The notes beneath the pieces are model-generated. The model saw only the letters and a list, made by a program, of their open reading frames with translations, had not been told where the DNA came from and searched no databases. Shown here piece after piece: positions 8,131 through 17,155 of a stretch of 64,000 nt of DNA. How positions within the stretch are numbered: position 1 is the stretch's first letter; every line of letters begins with the position of its first letter. The position numbers were made by a program, and so were the translations under genes. Origin of the DNA: Clostridiales bacterium (GTDB taxonomy: Bacteria > Bacillota_A > Clostridia > Oscillospirales > Oscillospiraceae); NCBI GenBank assembly GCA_014799485.1, contig JAAVHY010000011.1, positions 1 to 64,000 of the forward strand, written 5' to 3'.

Positions 8131-9222
8131 ATGTCCAGCAGGGTATTTCAAAGCGTCGTTCTTCAGATGAAGGACTGTTCCGACCGTGCCGTAGGGGTCA
8201 TCGACGGGCAGGGCACTGTGGTGGCCTGCAATGAGCTGACTTGCATTGGGGAGAAGTGGGGCAATGCCGCGGCGCTGCTGGCGGCGGAGCAGGAGGCCCA
8301 GGTGGTCAGCGGCGGATATACCTTCAAGGCGCTGCCCGGATGGAACGGCCAGTTCGACTATGCCGCTTTCGTCAAGGGGGAGGATGAACGGGCCTCGCTC
8401 ATCTGCTCCATGGCGGTGATCGCCCTCAACGGGGCCAAGACCTATTACGAGGAGAAGAACGACAAGGCCACCTTTGTCAAGAATATCCTGTGCGACAACA
8501 TCCTGCTGGGGGACATCTATGTCCGGGCCAAGGAGCTGCACTTCGTGTCCGAGGCGCCCCGGGCGGTGATCCTGGTGCGGCAGCTGGGCGTGCCCGATGT
8601 GTTCGCCGTGGATGTGGTCTCCGGGCTGTACCCCGACAAGCAGACCGATTTCGTGCTGTCCGTCAGCGAGACGGACGTGGCCCTGGTCAAGCAGCTGGGG
8701 GAGAACGCCGACGCCCGGGAGCTGCAAAAGGTCGCCCAGAACGTCCAGGAGGCGCTCACCCGGGACCTGGGCATCAAGACCGTGGTGGGCATCGGCACCA
8801 TCGTGGGCCATATCCGGGATCTGGCCCGCACCTACAAGGAGGCCCAGGTGGCCATCGACGTGGGCAAGGTGTTCGAGACGGAGCGCTCCATCATCAACTA
8901 CGAGAACCTGGGCATCGGGCGGCTCATCTACCAGCTGCCCACCACCCTGTGCGAGATGTTCCTGCGGGAAGTGTTCAAAAAGAACCCCATCGACGCGCTG
9001 GACCAGGAGACCCTGTTCACCATCAACAAGTTTTTTGAGAACAACCTGAACGTGTCCGAGACCGCCCGGAAGCTGTTCGTCCACCGCAACACCCTGGTGT
9101 ACCGGCTGGAGAAGATCAAAAAGCTCACGGGCCTGGATCTGCGGGAGTTTGACGACGCCATCACCTTCAAGGTGGCGCTCATGGTCAAGAAGTACCTGGT
9201 CTCCCGGGGGATCGAGTCCTGA
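8131..9222 (+). CDS. CdaR/PucR-family transcriptional regulator
   Basis: The 363-residue protein ends in the PucR-type helix-turn-helix (HTH_30): FFENNLNVSETARKLFVHRN, followed by TLVYRLEKIKKLTGLDLREF, residues about 300-345. The middle holds a GGDEF-like CdaR domain (IKTVVGIGTIVGHIRDLARTYKEA). The N-terminal 140 residues probably bind the signal. CdaR/PucR proteins regulate sugar-acid, purine or amino-acid genes; the target here is unknown. It precedes ftsEX, but a terminator and a separate promoter lie between them, so a functional link is not shown. Confidence 0.87.
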   Translation: MSSRVFQSVVLQMKDCSDRAVGVIDGQGTVVACNELTCIGEKWGNAAALLAAEQEAQVVSGGYTFKALPGWNGQFDYAAFVKGEDERASLICSMAVIALNGAKTYYEEKNDKATFVKNILCDNILLGDIYVRAKELHFVSEAPRAVILVRQLGVPDVFAVDVVSGLYPDKQTDFVLSVSETDVALVKQLGENADARELQKVAQNVQEALTRDLGIKTVVGIGTIVGHIRDLARTYKEAQVAIDVGKVFETERSIINYENLGIGRLIYQLPTTLCEMFLREVFKKNPIDALDQETLFTINKFFENNLNVSETARKLFVHRNTLVYRLEKIKKLTGLDLREFDDAITFKVALMVKKYLVSRGIES

Positions 9223-9238
9223 CTGTATCCGATGTGAG

Positions 9239-9270
9239 AGAAAGCCGCCCGTCCGGGCGGCTTTCTTTTG
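9239..9270 (+). terminator. Intrinsic terminator after the CdaR-like gene
   Basis: AGAAAGCCGCCCG pairs with CGGGCGGCTTTCT around 9239-9266 and is followed by a short T-run. Confidence 0.85.
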
Positions 9271-9346
9271 CGCAGGTTTGTTACTTTTTTGTTTCCAATC
9301 AGTTTACATAATTTTTTGCAGGTTTTTGGGAAGTTTGTCGTTTCGG

Positions 9347-9375
9347 TTGACAGGGCGGGGTTCAGCGGCTATAAT
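9347..9375 (+). promoter_or_regulatory. Consensus sigma-A promoter of the ftsEX operon
   Basis: TTGACA (9347-9352), 17 bases, TATAAT (9370-9375): a perfect match in both boxes, 60 bases before the ftsE start. Confidence 0.88.
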
Positions 9376-9434
9376 AAAAAGCGATTCCGTCTACCTAAAT
9401 AGATTACAAAGTGGTAACAATGGAGATGTGGGCC

Positions 9435-10115
9435 ATGATACGATTGATCGACGTACATAAAGAATACGACAACGGAACCAAGGCCCTGAAGGGGATCAAC
9501 CTGCGCATCGAGGATGGGGAGTTCGTGTTCCTGGTGGGGCCGTCCGGGTCGGGCAAGTCCACCATCATCAAGCTGCTCACGGCGGAGATCACCTCCACCC
9601 AGGGGCGGGTCATCGTCAACGGCTACAACCTGAACAACATCCGGCGCTGGCAGATCCCCCATATGCGCCGCACCCTGGGGGTCATTTTCCAAGACTTCCG
9701 GCTCATCGAGAAGAAGACGGTGCAGGGCAACCTGGAGTTCGCCATGCGCACCGTGGGCGCCAGCGGCAGGGAAATGCGCAAGCGCATCCCTTACGTGCTG
9801 GATTTGGTGGGGCTGGACGACAAGGGGGACGCGTTCCCCAATGAGATGAGCGGCGGCGAGCAGCAGCGGGTGGCCATTGCCCGGGCGCTGGTGAACAACC
9901 CCAAGATGATCATCGCCGACGAGCCCACCGGCAATCTGGACCCCCGGCGCTCGCTGGAGATCATGACGCTGCTGGAGCGCATCAACGCCATGGGCACCAC
10001 CATGCTGGTGGTCACCCATGAGCGGGATCTGGTCAACCGTTTCTCCAAGCGGGTGGTGGCCATCAAGGACGGAGAGCTGATACGGGACGGTCAGGGAGGC
10101 TACTACAGAGCATGA
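9435..10115 (+). CDS. ftsE: Cell division ATP-binding protein FtsE
   Basis: The 226-residue ABC ATPase has Walker A GPSGSGKSTIIK, signature MSGGEQQRVAIARALV and Walker B MIIADEPTGNLDP, with FtsE-typical text such as IRLIDVHKEYDNGTKAL. With FtsX it forms the membrane complex that activates peptidoglycan hydrolases at the septum. Of several in-frame starts (GTG 9411, ATG 9420, ATG 9426, ATG 9435) the last follows GGAG at 9 bases and gives the family's usual N-terminus. It overlaps ftsX by 4 bases (ATGA). Confidence 0.96.
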   Translation: MIRLIDVHKEYDNGTKALKGINLRIEDGEFVFLVGPSGSGKSTIIKLLTAEITSTQGRVIVNGYNLNNIRRWQIPHMRRTLGVIFQDFRLIEKKTVQGNLEFAMRTVGASGREMRKRIPYVLDLVGLDDKGDAFPNEMSGGEQQRVAIARALVNNPKMIIADEPTGNLDPRRSLEIMTLLERINAMGTTMLVVTHERDLVNRFSKRVVAIKDGELIRDGQGGYYRA

Positions 10116-10999
10116 GACGATTTAACTTAGGCTATTTCATCAAAGAAGGGTTCACCAGCATATTCTCCCATGGACTGATGTCCTTCGCGGCGGTGTGCAT
10201 GATCGTGGCCTGCCTCATCATCATGGGCTCCTTCTCCCTGCTGGCGGTCAACGTGGACGATATGCTCAGCCATCTGGAGGAGGAGAACGAGTTCCTGGCC
10301 TACATCGACGAGGACTTCACGCCGGAGCAGACCAGGACCCTGATGAACCAGGTGCGGGCCCTGGATAACGTGGGCGAGGTGAAGTTCATCACCAAGGAGC
10401 AGGCCAAGGCCGACTACCTGAAGGGCCATGAGAGCGAGGGCCTGTACGTGAATATGCCCGACGAGGTGCTGCGTGACCGGCTTTCCATCCATGTGGTGGA
10501 TCTGGAGCGGTTCACCGAGACGGTGGAGGCGGTGAAGGCTCTGCCCGGGGTGGCCAACTACCGGGCGGAGAGCAAGGTGGCGGAGGGCTTCGTCAGCGTG
10601 CGCAACGCCGTCACCGCCCTGGCCTGGGTGCTGGTGGCCATCCTGGCGGCGGTGTCCCTGTTTATCATCTCCAACACCACCCGGCTGGCCGCCTTCTCCC
10701 GCCGGGAGGAGATCGCCATCATGAAGATGTGCGGCGCCACCGACGGCTTCGTCCGCTGGCCCTTCATCGTGGAGGGGCTGATCCTGGGGATCATGGGGGC
10801 CATTGTGGCCTTCTTCCTCCAGTGGGCGGTGTACGCCGCGGTGTGCAGGGCGCTCACCAACGGCGGGGCCGGCGCGCTGATCGCCCTGATGGATTTCAAG
10901 TGGATCTGGAAGCGGGTACTGGGGGTGTTCCTGGCGTCCGGCGGCGCCATCGGCGCGCTGGGCTCCGGCTTTGCCATCCGCAGGTTCCTGCAGGTTTAA
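10112..10999 (+). CDS. ftsX: Cell division protein FtsX
   Basis: The 295-residue permease has four membrane segments: one near residues 20-45, then an extracellular domain of about 110 residues, then three between about 165 and 290. It contains TRLAAFSRREEIAIMKMCGAT, the conserved FtsX/MacB cytoplasmic loop (quoted here as residues about 190-210). Its extracellular loop relays FtsE ATP cycles to a hydrolase; the M23 protein encoded 22 bases downstream is the obvious partner. Translation is coupled to ftsE by the ATGA overlap. Confidence 0.95.
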   Translation: MRRFNLGYFIKEGFTSIFSHGLMSFAAVCMIVACLIIMGSFSLLAVNVDDMLSHLEEENEFLAYIDEDFTPEQTRTLMNQVRALDNVGEVKFITKEQAKADYLKGHESEGLYVNMPDEVLRDRLSIHVVDLERFTETVEAVKALPGVANYRAESKVAEGFVSVRNAVTALAWVLVAILAAVSLFIISNTTRLAAFSRREEIAIMKMCGATDGFVRWPFIVEGLILGIMGAIVAFFLQWAVYAAVCRALTNGGAGALIALMDFKWIWKRVLGVFLASGGAIGALGSGFAIRRFLQV

Positions 11000-11021
11000 C
11001 GGGCTGACAAGGAGGGGCAGT

Positions 11022-12296
11022 ATGAAGAAAAAGACCCAACGGATCATCGTGATCTTGGTGACGGCAGCGCTGCTGCTGTCGGTGATCGTGCCGGCGCTGA
11101 GCATATTTGCCCAGGCCTCCAGCGTCACCAAGAACGACATCCAGAACATTAAAAACGAGCTTTCCGACATTCAGGCCCAGAAAAAAGAGGCGGAAGAAAA
11201 GCTGAAATCCATCCGAAACGACCTCAGCAAGGCTGAGGATCAGGTGGAGCTCATTCAGCAGCAGGTGCTCTTGTGCGAGCAGGAGATCAGCGCCAGCCAG
11301 GCCATGCTGGACGAGTACGATGTTCAAATCGCCGACAAGGAGGCGGAGATCGCCGACCTGGAGCGGCAGGAGGAGGAGCAGTACCAGGAGTTCTACCAGC
11401 AGGTGCGCTGGATGGAGGAGACGGGGGGCGTGAACTACCTGTCCATCCTATTCGAAGCCAAGAGCTTCGCCGATATGCTGGACTACGCCATGCTGATCAC
11501 CGACATCATGGACTACTCCAACCGCATCATCGACAGGATCAACGCCACCCAGGACGAGCTGACCATGGTCCGGCAGGCGCTGGAGTCCGACCGGGCGGAT
11601 CAGGCCCTGGTGCAGCAGGATCTGGAGAATCGCAAGGCGGAGCTGGAGGAGCGGCGGGCGGAGGCCCAGACGCTGCTCAAGCAGATCGCCGCCTCCGAGA
11701 GCGAGTACGCCGCGTACGCCAAGGAGCTGGCGGACAGCGAGGCCAAGATCAACAAGGAGCTGAAGGACGCCGAGGCGAAGTACGCCGCCCAGCTGGCGGA
11801 GCTGGAGCGCCAGCGGCAGGCCGCCGTCAACATGACCAGCGGCAACTGGTACTGGCCCCTGCCCGGCCAGTATAAGCTGTCCTCCCTCTTTGGGAACCGG
11901 AAAGATCCCTTCACCGGGAAGCCGGCCAACCACAGCGGCACCGACATCCCCGCCCCCGCCCGGACGCCGATCTATGCCGCCCAGGACGGCATCGTGACCA
12001 CGGTGAACACCAACAAAAATTCGTCCACCTACGGCTATTACTGCATGATCAGCCACGGCGGCGGCTACGTCACCCTGTACGCCCATCAGATCCAGGTGCC
12101 CGTCGTCAAAGAGGGGGATACGGTGAAGAAGGGCCAGCTCATCGGCTACGTGGGCAGCACCGGCCGGTCCACCGGCAACCATCTGCACTATGAGCTGCGC
12201 GTCAATGGCGTGCGAAACGACGTACTGAAGCTCTACCCCGGGATGAAGTTTACCTACACATCAGGCGGGAAGACGACGACCATCAACGGCGGATAA
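11022..12296 (+). CDS. EnvC/PcsB-like coiled-coil M23 peptidoglycan hydrolase or activator
   Basis: The 424-residue protein has a signal peptide or membrane anchor (residues 1-34), long coiled coils (about 36-275, rich in Glu/Lys/Gln heptads) and a C-terminal LytM/M23 domain (about 280-410). The zinc ligands look intact: H304 with Asp in HSGTDIPAP, and the HLHYE motif, so it may itself be a DD-endopeptidase, unlike E. coli EnvC, which is inactive. Third gene of the ftsE-ftsX operon, it is the likely hydrolase gated by FtsEX. Start ATG 11022 follows AAGGAGGGG. Confidence 0.92.
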   Translation: MKKKTQRIIVILVTAALLLSVIVPALSIFAQASSVTKNDIQNIKNELSDIQAQKKEAEEKLKSIRNDLSKAEDQVELIQQQVLLCEQEISASQAMLDEYDVQIADKEAEIADLERQEEEQYQEFYQQVRWMEETGGVNYLSILFEAKSFADMLDYAMLITDIMDYSNRIIDRINATQDELTMVRQALESDRADQALVQQDLENRKAELEERRAEAQTLLKQIAASESEYAAYAKELADSEAKINKELKDAEAKYAAQLAELERQRQAAVNMTSGNWYWPLPGQYKLSSLFGNRKDPFTGKPANHSGTDIPAPARTPIYAAQDGIVTTVNTNKNSSTYGYYCMISHGGGYVTLYAHQIQVPVVKEGDTVKKGQLIGYVGSTGRSTGNHLHYELRVNGVRNDVLKLYPGMKFTYTSGGKTTTINGG

Positions 12297-12309
12297 AGCG
12301 CACAGACCC

Positions 12310-12345
12310 GGGGGCGCGGGGATACACCCGCGCCCCCGTTCATCA
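12310..12345 (+). terminator. Hairpin after the M23 gene
   Basis: GGGGGCGCGGG (12310-12320) pairs with CCCGCGCCCCC (12327-12337). The T-run is poor (GTTCATCATTT), so termination may be partial and read through into the S41 gene 20 bases further on. Confidence 0.6.
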
Positions 12346-12366
12346 TTTGAGAAGGAGGGCCAAACC

Positions 12367-13536
12367 ATGGAAGAACAGGCTGCCCGTGTGGAGACCCGGC
12401 GGAAAAGGAGGCTGCCCGGATGGGCGAAGATCCTGATATCCGTGCTGCTCACCCTAATCCTGTCCACCGGGCTGTGGTGCGTCCTGCTGGGGCGCGGCGG
12501 CATGGCCATGGTGCAGACCTTTCTATTGGCCCGGTTCGCCTTTGTGGACACCGCCGCCGATTTGGACACGGCCACGGACAAGGGGCTGGCTGCCTTTGTG
12601 GACGGCCTGGGGGACCGCTGGTCGTACTACCTGGACGCGGAGGGCTACCAGCGCACCACCGAGCGCCGGGCCAACAACTATGTAGGCGTGGGCGTCACCG
12701 TCAGCTATGAGCGGGAGGAGGGGCTGTTGGTGCAGTCCGTCACCCCGGACGGACCCGCGGACAAGGCCGGTGTGCTCCCCGGGGACATCATCACTGCGGT
12801 GGACGGCCAGTCCATCGCCGGGGACGCCAAAGAAGAGGGCTCCGACCGCATCCGGGGGGAGTCCGGCACCCAGGTGATCCTCACCCTGCTGGGGGAGGAT
12901 GGGACGGTGCGGGACGCCGTCTGCACCCGGGCCACCCTCCACAACCCTTCCGCCAGCGGGCGGATGCTGGCGGGGGGGATCGGCTATGTGAAGCTGGACA
13001 ATTTCTATTCCGGTTCCGCCGACAGCTTCAAGCGGGAGGTGGACGCCCTGGTGGGGCAGGGGGCGGCATCCCTCATCGTGGACGTGCGCAGCGACCCCGG
13101 CGGGTACGTCACGGAGCTGGAGGAGATCCTGGACTACCTGCTGCCGGAGGGCCCGGTGTTCACCCACCAGCCCCGCTGGTGGTTCAAATCGGTGTACCAG
13201 TCCGACGCGGACTGCGTTGACCTGCCCATGGCGGTGCTGGTGAATAAGGACACCTATTCCGCCGCCGAACTGCTGGCCGCCCAGCTGAGGGAGAGCGTGG
13301 GCGCGCCCGTCGTGGGCGAGGTCACCTCCGGCAAGGGGTACTCCCAGGTCACCTTCCCCCTGGTGAACGGCGGGGGGGCGGGGCTGTCCACCGCCACCTA
13401 CTGCACCGGCAGCGGCTACTCCCTCATCGGGGAGGGCATCATCCCCGACGTGGAGCTGTCCCTCGCCGAAGGGGCCGCCATAGGCGGGGAGGGGGACAAC
13501 CAGCTCCAGGAAGCGGTCAAACTGCTGACAGAATAA
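12367..13536 (+). CDS. S41-family C-terminal processing protease (CtpA-like)
   Basis: The 389-residue protein has a membrane anchor (about residues 18-42), a PDZ domain (about 105-190, with VTPDGPADKAGVLPGDII) and an S41 protease domain. The catalytic dyad is visible as Ser298 in NKDTYSAAELLAA and Lys323 in TSGKGYSQ, spaced 25 residues as in CtpA. It acts outside the membrane. Downstream of ftsEX-M23 it may trim or degrade the hydrolase, as Ctp proteases do elsewhere (inference). A strong terminator follows. Confidence 0.92.
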   Translation: MEEQAARVETRRKRRLPGWAKILISVLLTLILSTGLWCVLLGRGGMAMVQTFLLARFAFVDTAADLDTATDKGLAAFVDGLGDRWSYYLDAEGYQRTTERRANNYVGVGVTVSYEREEGLLVQSVTPDGPADKAGVLPGDIITAVDGQSIAGDAKEEGSDRIRGESGTQVILTLLGEDGTVRDAVCTRATLHNPSASGRMLAGGIGYVKLDNFYSGSADSFKREVDALVGQGAASLIVDVRSDPGGYVTELEEILDYLLPEGPVFTHQPRWWFKSVYQSDADCVDLPMAVLVNKDTYSAAELLAAQLRESVGAPVVGEVTSGKGYSQVTFPLVNGGGAGLSTATYCTGSGYSLIGEGIIPDVELSLAEGAAIGGEGDNQLQEAVKLLTE

Positions 13537-13541
13537 AGGAA

Positions 13542-13570
13542 AGCCCCCGGCTCAAAGCCGGGGGCTTTCT
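13542..13570. terminator. Bidirectional terminator between S41 protease and degV
   Basis: AGCCCCCGGCT (13542-13552) pairs with AGCCGGGGGCT (13556-13566). T-rich ends on both sides serve the converging genes. Confidence 0.85.
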
Positions 13571-13575
13571 AACGG

Positions 13576-14412
13576 TCATTTTCGGAGGAAGATGATGCCC
13601 AGGGTGTTGGGCCCGCAGTGGCAGGAGATGGTGGAGCCGGCCACCGTGTGGATGACCTCCCGGAAGCCGTACTCCCTGACCACCTGCTCCACAGCCATGG
13701 GGATGGCGGGGTCGCAGCGGGTGTGGACGACGAAGATACGGTCCAAGTTCAAGTCCTTGTCCTTCAGCTGGTCCCGGACGTAGTCGGGCAGCACCTTGTC
13801 AAAGGCGCCCCGGTACTTCTTGCCCACGGTCATTTTGCCGTCCGCCAGCACGATGCAGGGCTTCAGCTTCAGCAGGTTGGCCCCCAGGGCCACCACAGAG
13901 GAGCACCGCCCGCCCTTGGCCAGATAGTCCAGCTTGTCCACCACGAAGGTGGTGTCCACCTTGTCGGTCAGGCTGTCCAGCAGCTTCAGAATGTCCTCGA
14001 TGCTGTCCCCCCGCTGGGCGGCGATGGCGGCCTCCAGCGGCAGGATGCCCTGGCCCACGGTGAGGTTGCGGGAATCCACCACGTACACATTGGGGAAGTC
14101 CTCCGCCGCCACCAGGGCGTTCTGGTAGCAGCAGGAAAATTCGCTGCCGATGGTGATGTGGAGCACCGCGTCATACTTGGGGGAGAGGTCGGCGAACAGG
14201 GCCTGGTAGTCGGCGATGTTCACCGCGGCGGTGGAGGGCAGCTGCCCGCCCCCCTCCACATGGCGGAAAATGGCCTCCGGGCCGGTTTCCAGGCCGTCCT
14301 TGTAGGTGTTCCCGCCAAAGGAGACGTACAGGGGGACCATGGTGATCTGATAGCGCTCCAGCAGTTCGGGGGGCAGGTCGCAGGTGCTGGTGGCGGTGAT
14401 TTTTATCGACAT
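13576..14412 (-). CDS. DegV-family fatty-acid-binding protein
   Basis: The 278-residue DegV protein carries the N-terminal ITATSTCDLPPELLE segment, the ITIGSEFSCCYQNA and VVDSRNLTVGQG motifs of the lipid pocket, and a C-terminal ATP-cone-like lobe. DegV/FakB proteins present fatty acids to the FakA kinase; no fakA is in the window. The start ATG 14412 is preceded by GGAGG in the minus direction and by a TTGTAT-17-TATAAT promoter. Confidence 0.92.
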   Translation of the reverse strand: MSIKITATSTCDLPPELLERYQITMVPLYVSFGGNTYKDGLETGPEAIFRHVEGGGQLPSTAAVNIADYQALFADLSPKYDAVLHITIGSEFSCCYQNALVAAEDFPNVYVVDSRNLTVGQGILPLEAAIAAQRGDSIEDILKLLDSLTDKVDTTFVVDKLDYLAKGGRCSSVVALGANLLKLKPCIVLADGKMTVGKKYRGAFDKVLPDYVRDQLKDKDLNLDRIFVVHTRCDPAIPMAVEQVVREYGFREVIHTVAGSTISCHCGPNTLGIIFLRK

Positions 14413-14445
14413 GGGACGGCCTCCGTTTCGTCTTTTAGTTGCCTG

Positions 14446-14474
14446 ATTATATCATTTGAAGCGGGAAAATACAA
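14446..14474 (-). promoter_or_regulatory. Sigma-A promoter of degV
   Basis: Read on the minus strand: TTGTAT (14474-14469), 17 bases, TATAAT (14451-14446), 34 bases before the start codon. Confidence 0.6.
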
Positions 14475-14604
14475 CCGGGGAAATGTACAAGCTCCTTTGC
14501 CGGTTTTTGGGGCAGCGTCTCAAATTTTAACAATACGGCGGAAGTGTAAAAAAGCGGCATCATATTTGGCGGCGGGGCGCATATGTGTTGCCGAGGTGAT
14601 GGAC

Positions 14605-15312
14605 ATGGTGGGCCAGCTGGTGTGTATCCGGGCAAAGGGCCGGGGGCGGATGGAGCGGACGGCGCTGGGGCCGCTGGCGGCGCTGCGCTGGACGGTATAC
14701 GCCCCCGAGGGGCTGGCCCCGTGGCGGCTGGGCCGGCGGCTGCGGAAAGCGGAGCGGGCCCTGGCCCGGGCGGGGGCGGGCCGGGTGATCCTGGGGCCGG
14801 ATTTTCCCTGGGGGGACCGGCTGGCCCTGCTGCGCCCGGTGGACCCCCTGCCCATGCTCCGCGCCTGCGCGGACGTGCTGGCCCTGGGGGCGCTGGGGCT
14901 GGAGGGGATCGATGCCCGCCGGGGGCGGGTGGCCCTGTCCGCGCCCCGGCTGTGTCCCGAATTGGAGGGGGCGGCGGAGCGGCTGTGCCCCCGGGTGAGG
15001 GGACTGGTCATCGACGCCCCCGGCGGGGAGGATTACGCCCGGTATCTCCAGGCCAGGTTCGGCCTGCCGGTGAGCCCCCTGGCGGCGGGGGCGGACGTGA
15101 CGGCGGCCTTCGGCCCCGGGGGCGGGCGCTGGGGGCGGAGCGTGGAGCTGTATGAGGGCGGGTCGCTGGACGGACTGGCTTTGGAGGCGGAAGGGATAGA
15201 CCTGCCATCGGACTGCGGCCAGCAGGTGCTGGCCGTGCTATGGGAGCGGGGGGAGGCGCGCCGGGACGGGCTGCGGGTCCGGCTTATTGACAAGCGAACA
15301 CCGGGGGAGTAA
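14605..15312 (+). CDS. Hypothetical protein, Arg/Gly/Ala-rich, clostridial
   Basis: The 235-residue protein matches no family I can name. It is very rich in Ala, Leu, Gly and Arg, has no signal peptide or membrane segment and looks like a cytoplasmic alpha/beta protein (alternating strands such as AGRVILGPDFPWGD and RGLVIDAPGG). The frame is open far upstream, but the ribosome binding site GAGGTG at 14593-14598 points to ATG 14605; ATG 14599 would touch that site. Its last codons overlap the promoter of the next gene. Strong third-position GC supports a real gene. Confidence 0.7.
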   Translation: MVGQLVCIRAKGRGRMERTALGPLAALRWTVYAPEGLAPWRLGRRLRKAERALARAGAGRVILGPDFPWGDRLALLRPVDPLPMLRACADVLALGALGLEGIDARRGRVALSAPRLCPELEGAAERLCPRVRGLVIDAPGGEDYARYLQARFGLPVSPLAAGADVTAAFGPGGGRWGRSVELYEGGSLDGLALEAEGIDLPSDCGQQVLAVLWERGEARRDGLRVRLIDKRTPGE

Positions 15313-15315
15313 AAT
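15287..15315 (+). promoter_or_regulatory. Sigma-A promoter of the phosphodiester glycosidase gene
   Basis: TTGACA (15287-15292), 17 bases, TAAAAT (15310-15315), lying over the stop codon of the preceding gene. Confidence 0.75.
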
Positions 15316-15373
15316 ACAGGAGATACAGGCCGGGAAAACCCGGCCATAAAGTACGTGAGGAGGAGTTTCCGGC

Positions 15374-17110
15374 ATGAAACAGAGAAAGACCCGTATACTC
15401 AGCCTGCTGCTGGCCGGGGCGATGTGCGCGTCCCTGCTGACAGCCCCCGCCTCGGCGGCGGACAACGGTGTGAGCGCCTGGAGCGACACCATCGGCGGCC
15501 ACAGCGCCAAGCTGGTGTCCGTCACCATGAAGGAGGGGCGCACCGGCGAGATCAGCCTGGCCAACAACAGCGTGGTGGAGTCCACCGGGGTCAAGACGCT
15601 GATCGACCAGAAGAACAACCAGACCAACACCCATGTGGTGGCGGCCATCAACGGCGGTTTCTTCAATTCCTACACCTCCAAGCCCTGGTCCTTCCCGGAC
15701 AAGTGCCCCCAGGTGATGGACGCCGTGGTGGTGAACGGCAAGCTGATCCATACCGGCCGGACGTCCATGCTGGGCTTTACCGCCGAGGGCAAGCCCATGG
15801 TGGACTGGGTGGATTATATCAGCGAGGTGCGGCTGGGCAACGGCTTCACCGTGAACTGCAAGAGCGTCAACACCTACGGGGATTATGAAAAGACCCCCGA
15901 GGCCATCATGCTGTTCAACGAGCATATGACCCTGCCGGTCAGCATCCCGTCCACCTCCACCATGGTGCTGATCCGGGACGGCGTGGTCACCTCCATCGAA
16001 CCGGGCTACACCTTCACGGTGCCCAAGGGCATGGACATCCTGGTGTATAACTCCGCCGCCGCCCAGCTCTATCAGGAGTGGGGCCAGTTCCCCACGGTGG
16101 GTATGTCCGCCAAGATCGTCCTCAAGGCCAGCGGCACCTACCGGGACGGCGCGTGGAGCGCGGTGGAAAACGCCCTCACCGGCGGGCCGGTGCTGGTGAA
16201 GAACGGCCAGAACGTGGTGGACGACTCCCGCAACAGCTCTTTCTACAGTGATTCCAAGCAGAAGCCCGACGCCGTGCTGGCCCGCTCCTTCGTGGGCGTC
16301 ACCGAGAGCGGCTCCCTGGTGATGGGCACCGTCACCGCCTCCTTCCGGCAGATCGCCAACTGGATGGTGAGCAACGGCATCCAGGAGGGCATCGCCATGG
16401 ACGGCGGCGGCTCGTGCATGCTGTATGACGAGAACTCGGGCTATCTCTCCTCCGGCCGTGACCTGGCCGCCGCGCTGGTCATCGTGGACCGCACCGGCAG
16501 CGGCGGTCTGGCGGCGGAGAGCAACAAGGGCGCGGCCAACCCGGACACCCCCGCCTGGTGGGCGCAGTCTGAGATCGACGCCGCCATCGCCGCCGGCCTG
16601 GTGCCCGATGGCGCCAGCGACCCCCTGATGAAAGTCAACCTGCAAAGGGACTACCTGGGGGACATCACCCGGCAGGATATGTGCCTGCTGATCTGGCCGC
16701 TGATCAAAAAGCAGCCCGGCTATATGGACAAGCTGCATATGAACGCGGAGGTCAGCTTCTCCGACGTGGGGCCCACCGCCCAGGGGGACTGGATCCGCTG
16801 GGTGGCCCAGATGGGCATCGTCAGCGGCTCCGGCGGGAAATTTGACCCGTACGGCACCCTGACCCGGGCGCAGGCGGCCAAGATTTTGGCCAACACCGCC
16901 CAGTTCCTGGGCGTGAGCGACACCGGGACGCAGTACCCCTTCACCGACCGGGCGTCCTTCCCCAGCTGGGACAAGGGGTGGATCGACTACTGCGGGGTGA
17001 ACGGCATCATGAAGGGCGATAACGGGGCCTTCAACCCCGACGGCCACATGACCCGGCAGGAGGCCATCCTCACGGTCTACCGTATTTACGACAAATACAG
17101 CGCGAAGTAA
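15374..17110 (+). CDS. Secreted phosphodiester glycosidase (NAGPA-like) with SLH domains
   Basis: The 578-residue secreted protein has a signal peptide (residues 1-28, ending ASAA). A phosphodiester glycosidase domain spans about 60-375, with VVAAINGGFFN, AFARS-like VLARSFVGVTESG and the signature IAMDGGGSCMLY. Three S-layer homology repeats (about 395-570) would tie it to the cell wall. Family members cleave GlcNAc-1-phosphodiester bonds, as in wall teichoic acid or capsule links. The exact substrate is unknown. It is a single-gene unit with its own promoter and terminator. Confidence 0.9.
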   Translation: MKQRKTRILSLLLAGAMCASLLTAPASAADNGVSAWSDTIGGHSAKLVSVTMKEGRTGEISLANNSVVESTGVKTLIDQKNNQTNTHVVAAINGGFFNSYTSKPWSFPDKCPQVMDAVVVNGKLIHTGRTSMLGFTAEGKPMVDWVDYISEVRLGNGFTVNCKSVNTYGDYEKTPEAIMLFNEHMTLPVSIPSTSTMVLIRDGVVTSIEPGYTFTVPKGMDILVYNSAAAQLYQEWGQFPTVGMSAKIVLKASGTYRDGAWSAVENALTGGPVLVKNGQNVVDDSRNSSFYSDSKQKPDAVLARSFVGVTESGSLVMGTVTASFRQIANWMVSNGIQEGIAMDGGGSCMLYDENSGYLSSGRDLAAALVIVDRTGSGGLAAESNKGAANPDTPAWWAQSEIDAAIAAGLVPDGASDPLMKVNLQRDYLGDITRQDMCLLIWPLIKKQPGYMDKLHMNAEVSFSDVGPTAQGDWIRWVAQMGIVSGSGGKFDPYGTLTRAQAAKILANTAQFLGVSDTGTQYPFTDRASFPSWDKGWIDYCGVNGIMKGDNGAFNPDGHMTRQEAILTVYRIYDKYSAK

Positions 17111-17120
17111 CAAAACAGCG

Positions 17121-17155
17121 AACGGCCCTCCCCAACCGGGGAGGGCCGTTTTATT
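17121..17155. terminator. Bidirectional terminator between the glycosidase gene and prfC
   Basis: AACGGCCCTCCCC (17121-17133) pairs with GGGGAGGGCCGTT (17138-17150). A T-run follows on the plus strand and the complementary side is also T-rich. Confidence 0.88.

Noticed and set aside
13618..14604. Plus-strand open frame upstream of the hypothetical gene, giving a 564-residue protein
   Set aside because: The upstream part is the shadow of degV on the other strand; ribosome binding site and composition place the start at 14605.
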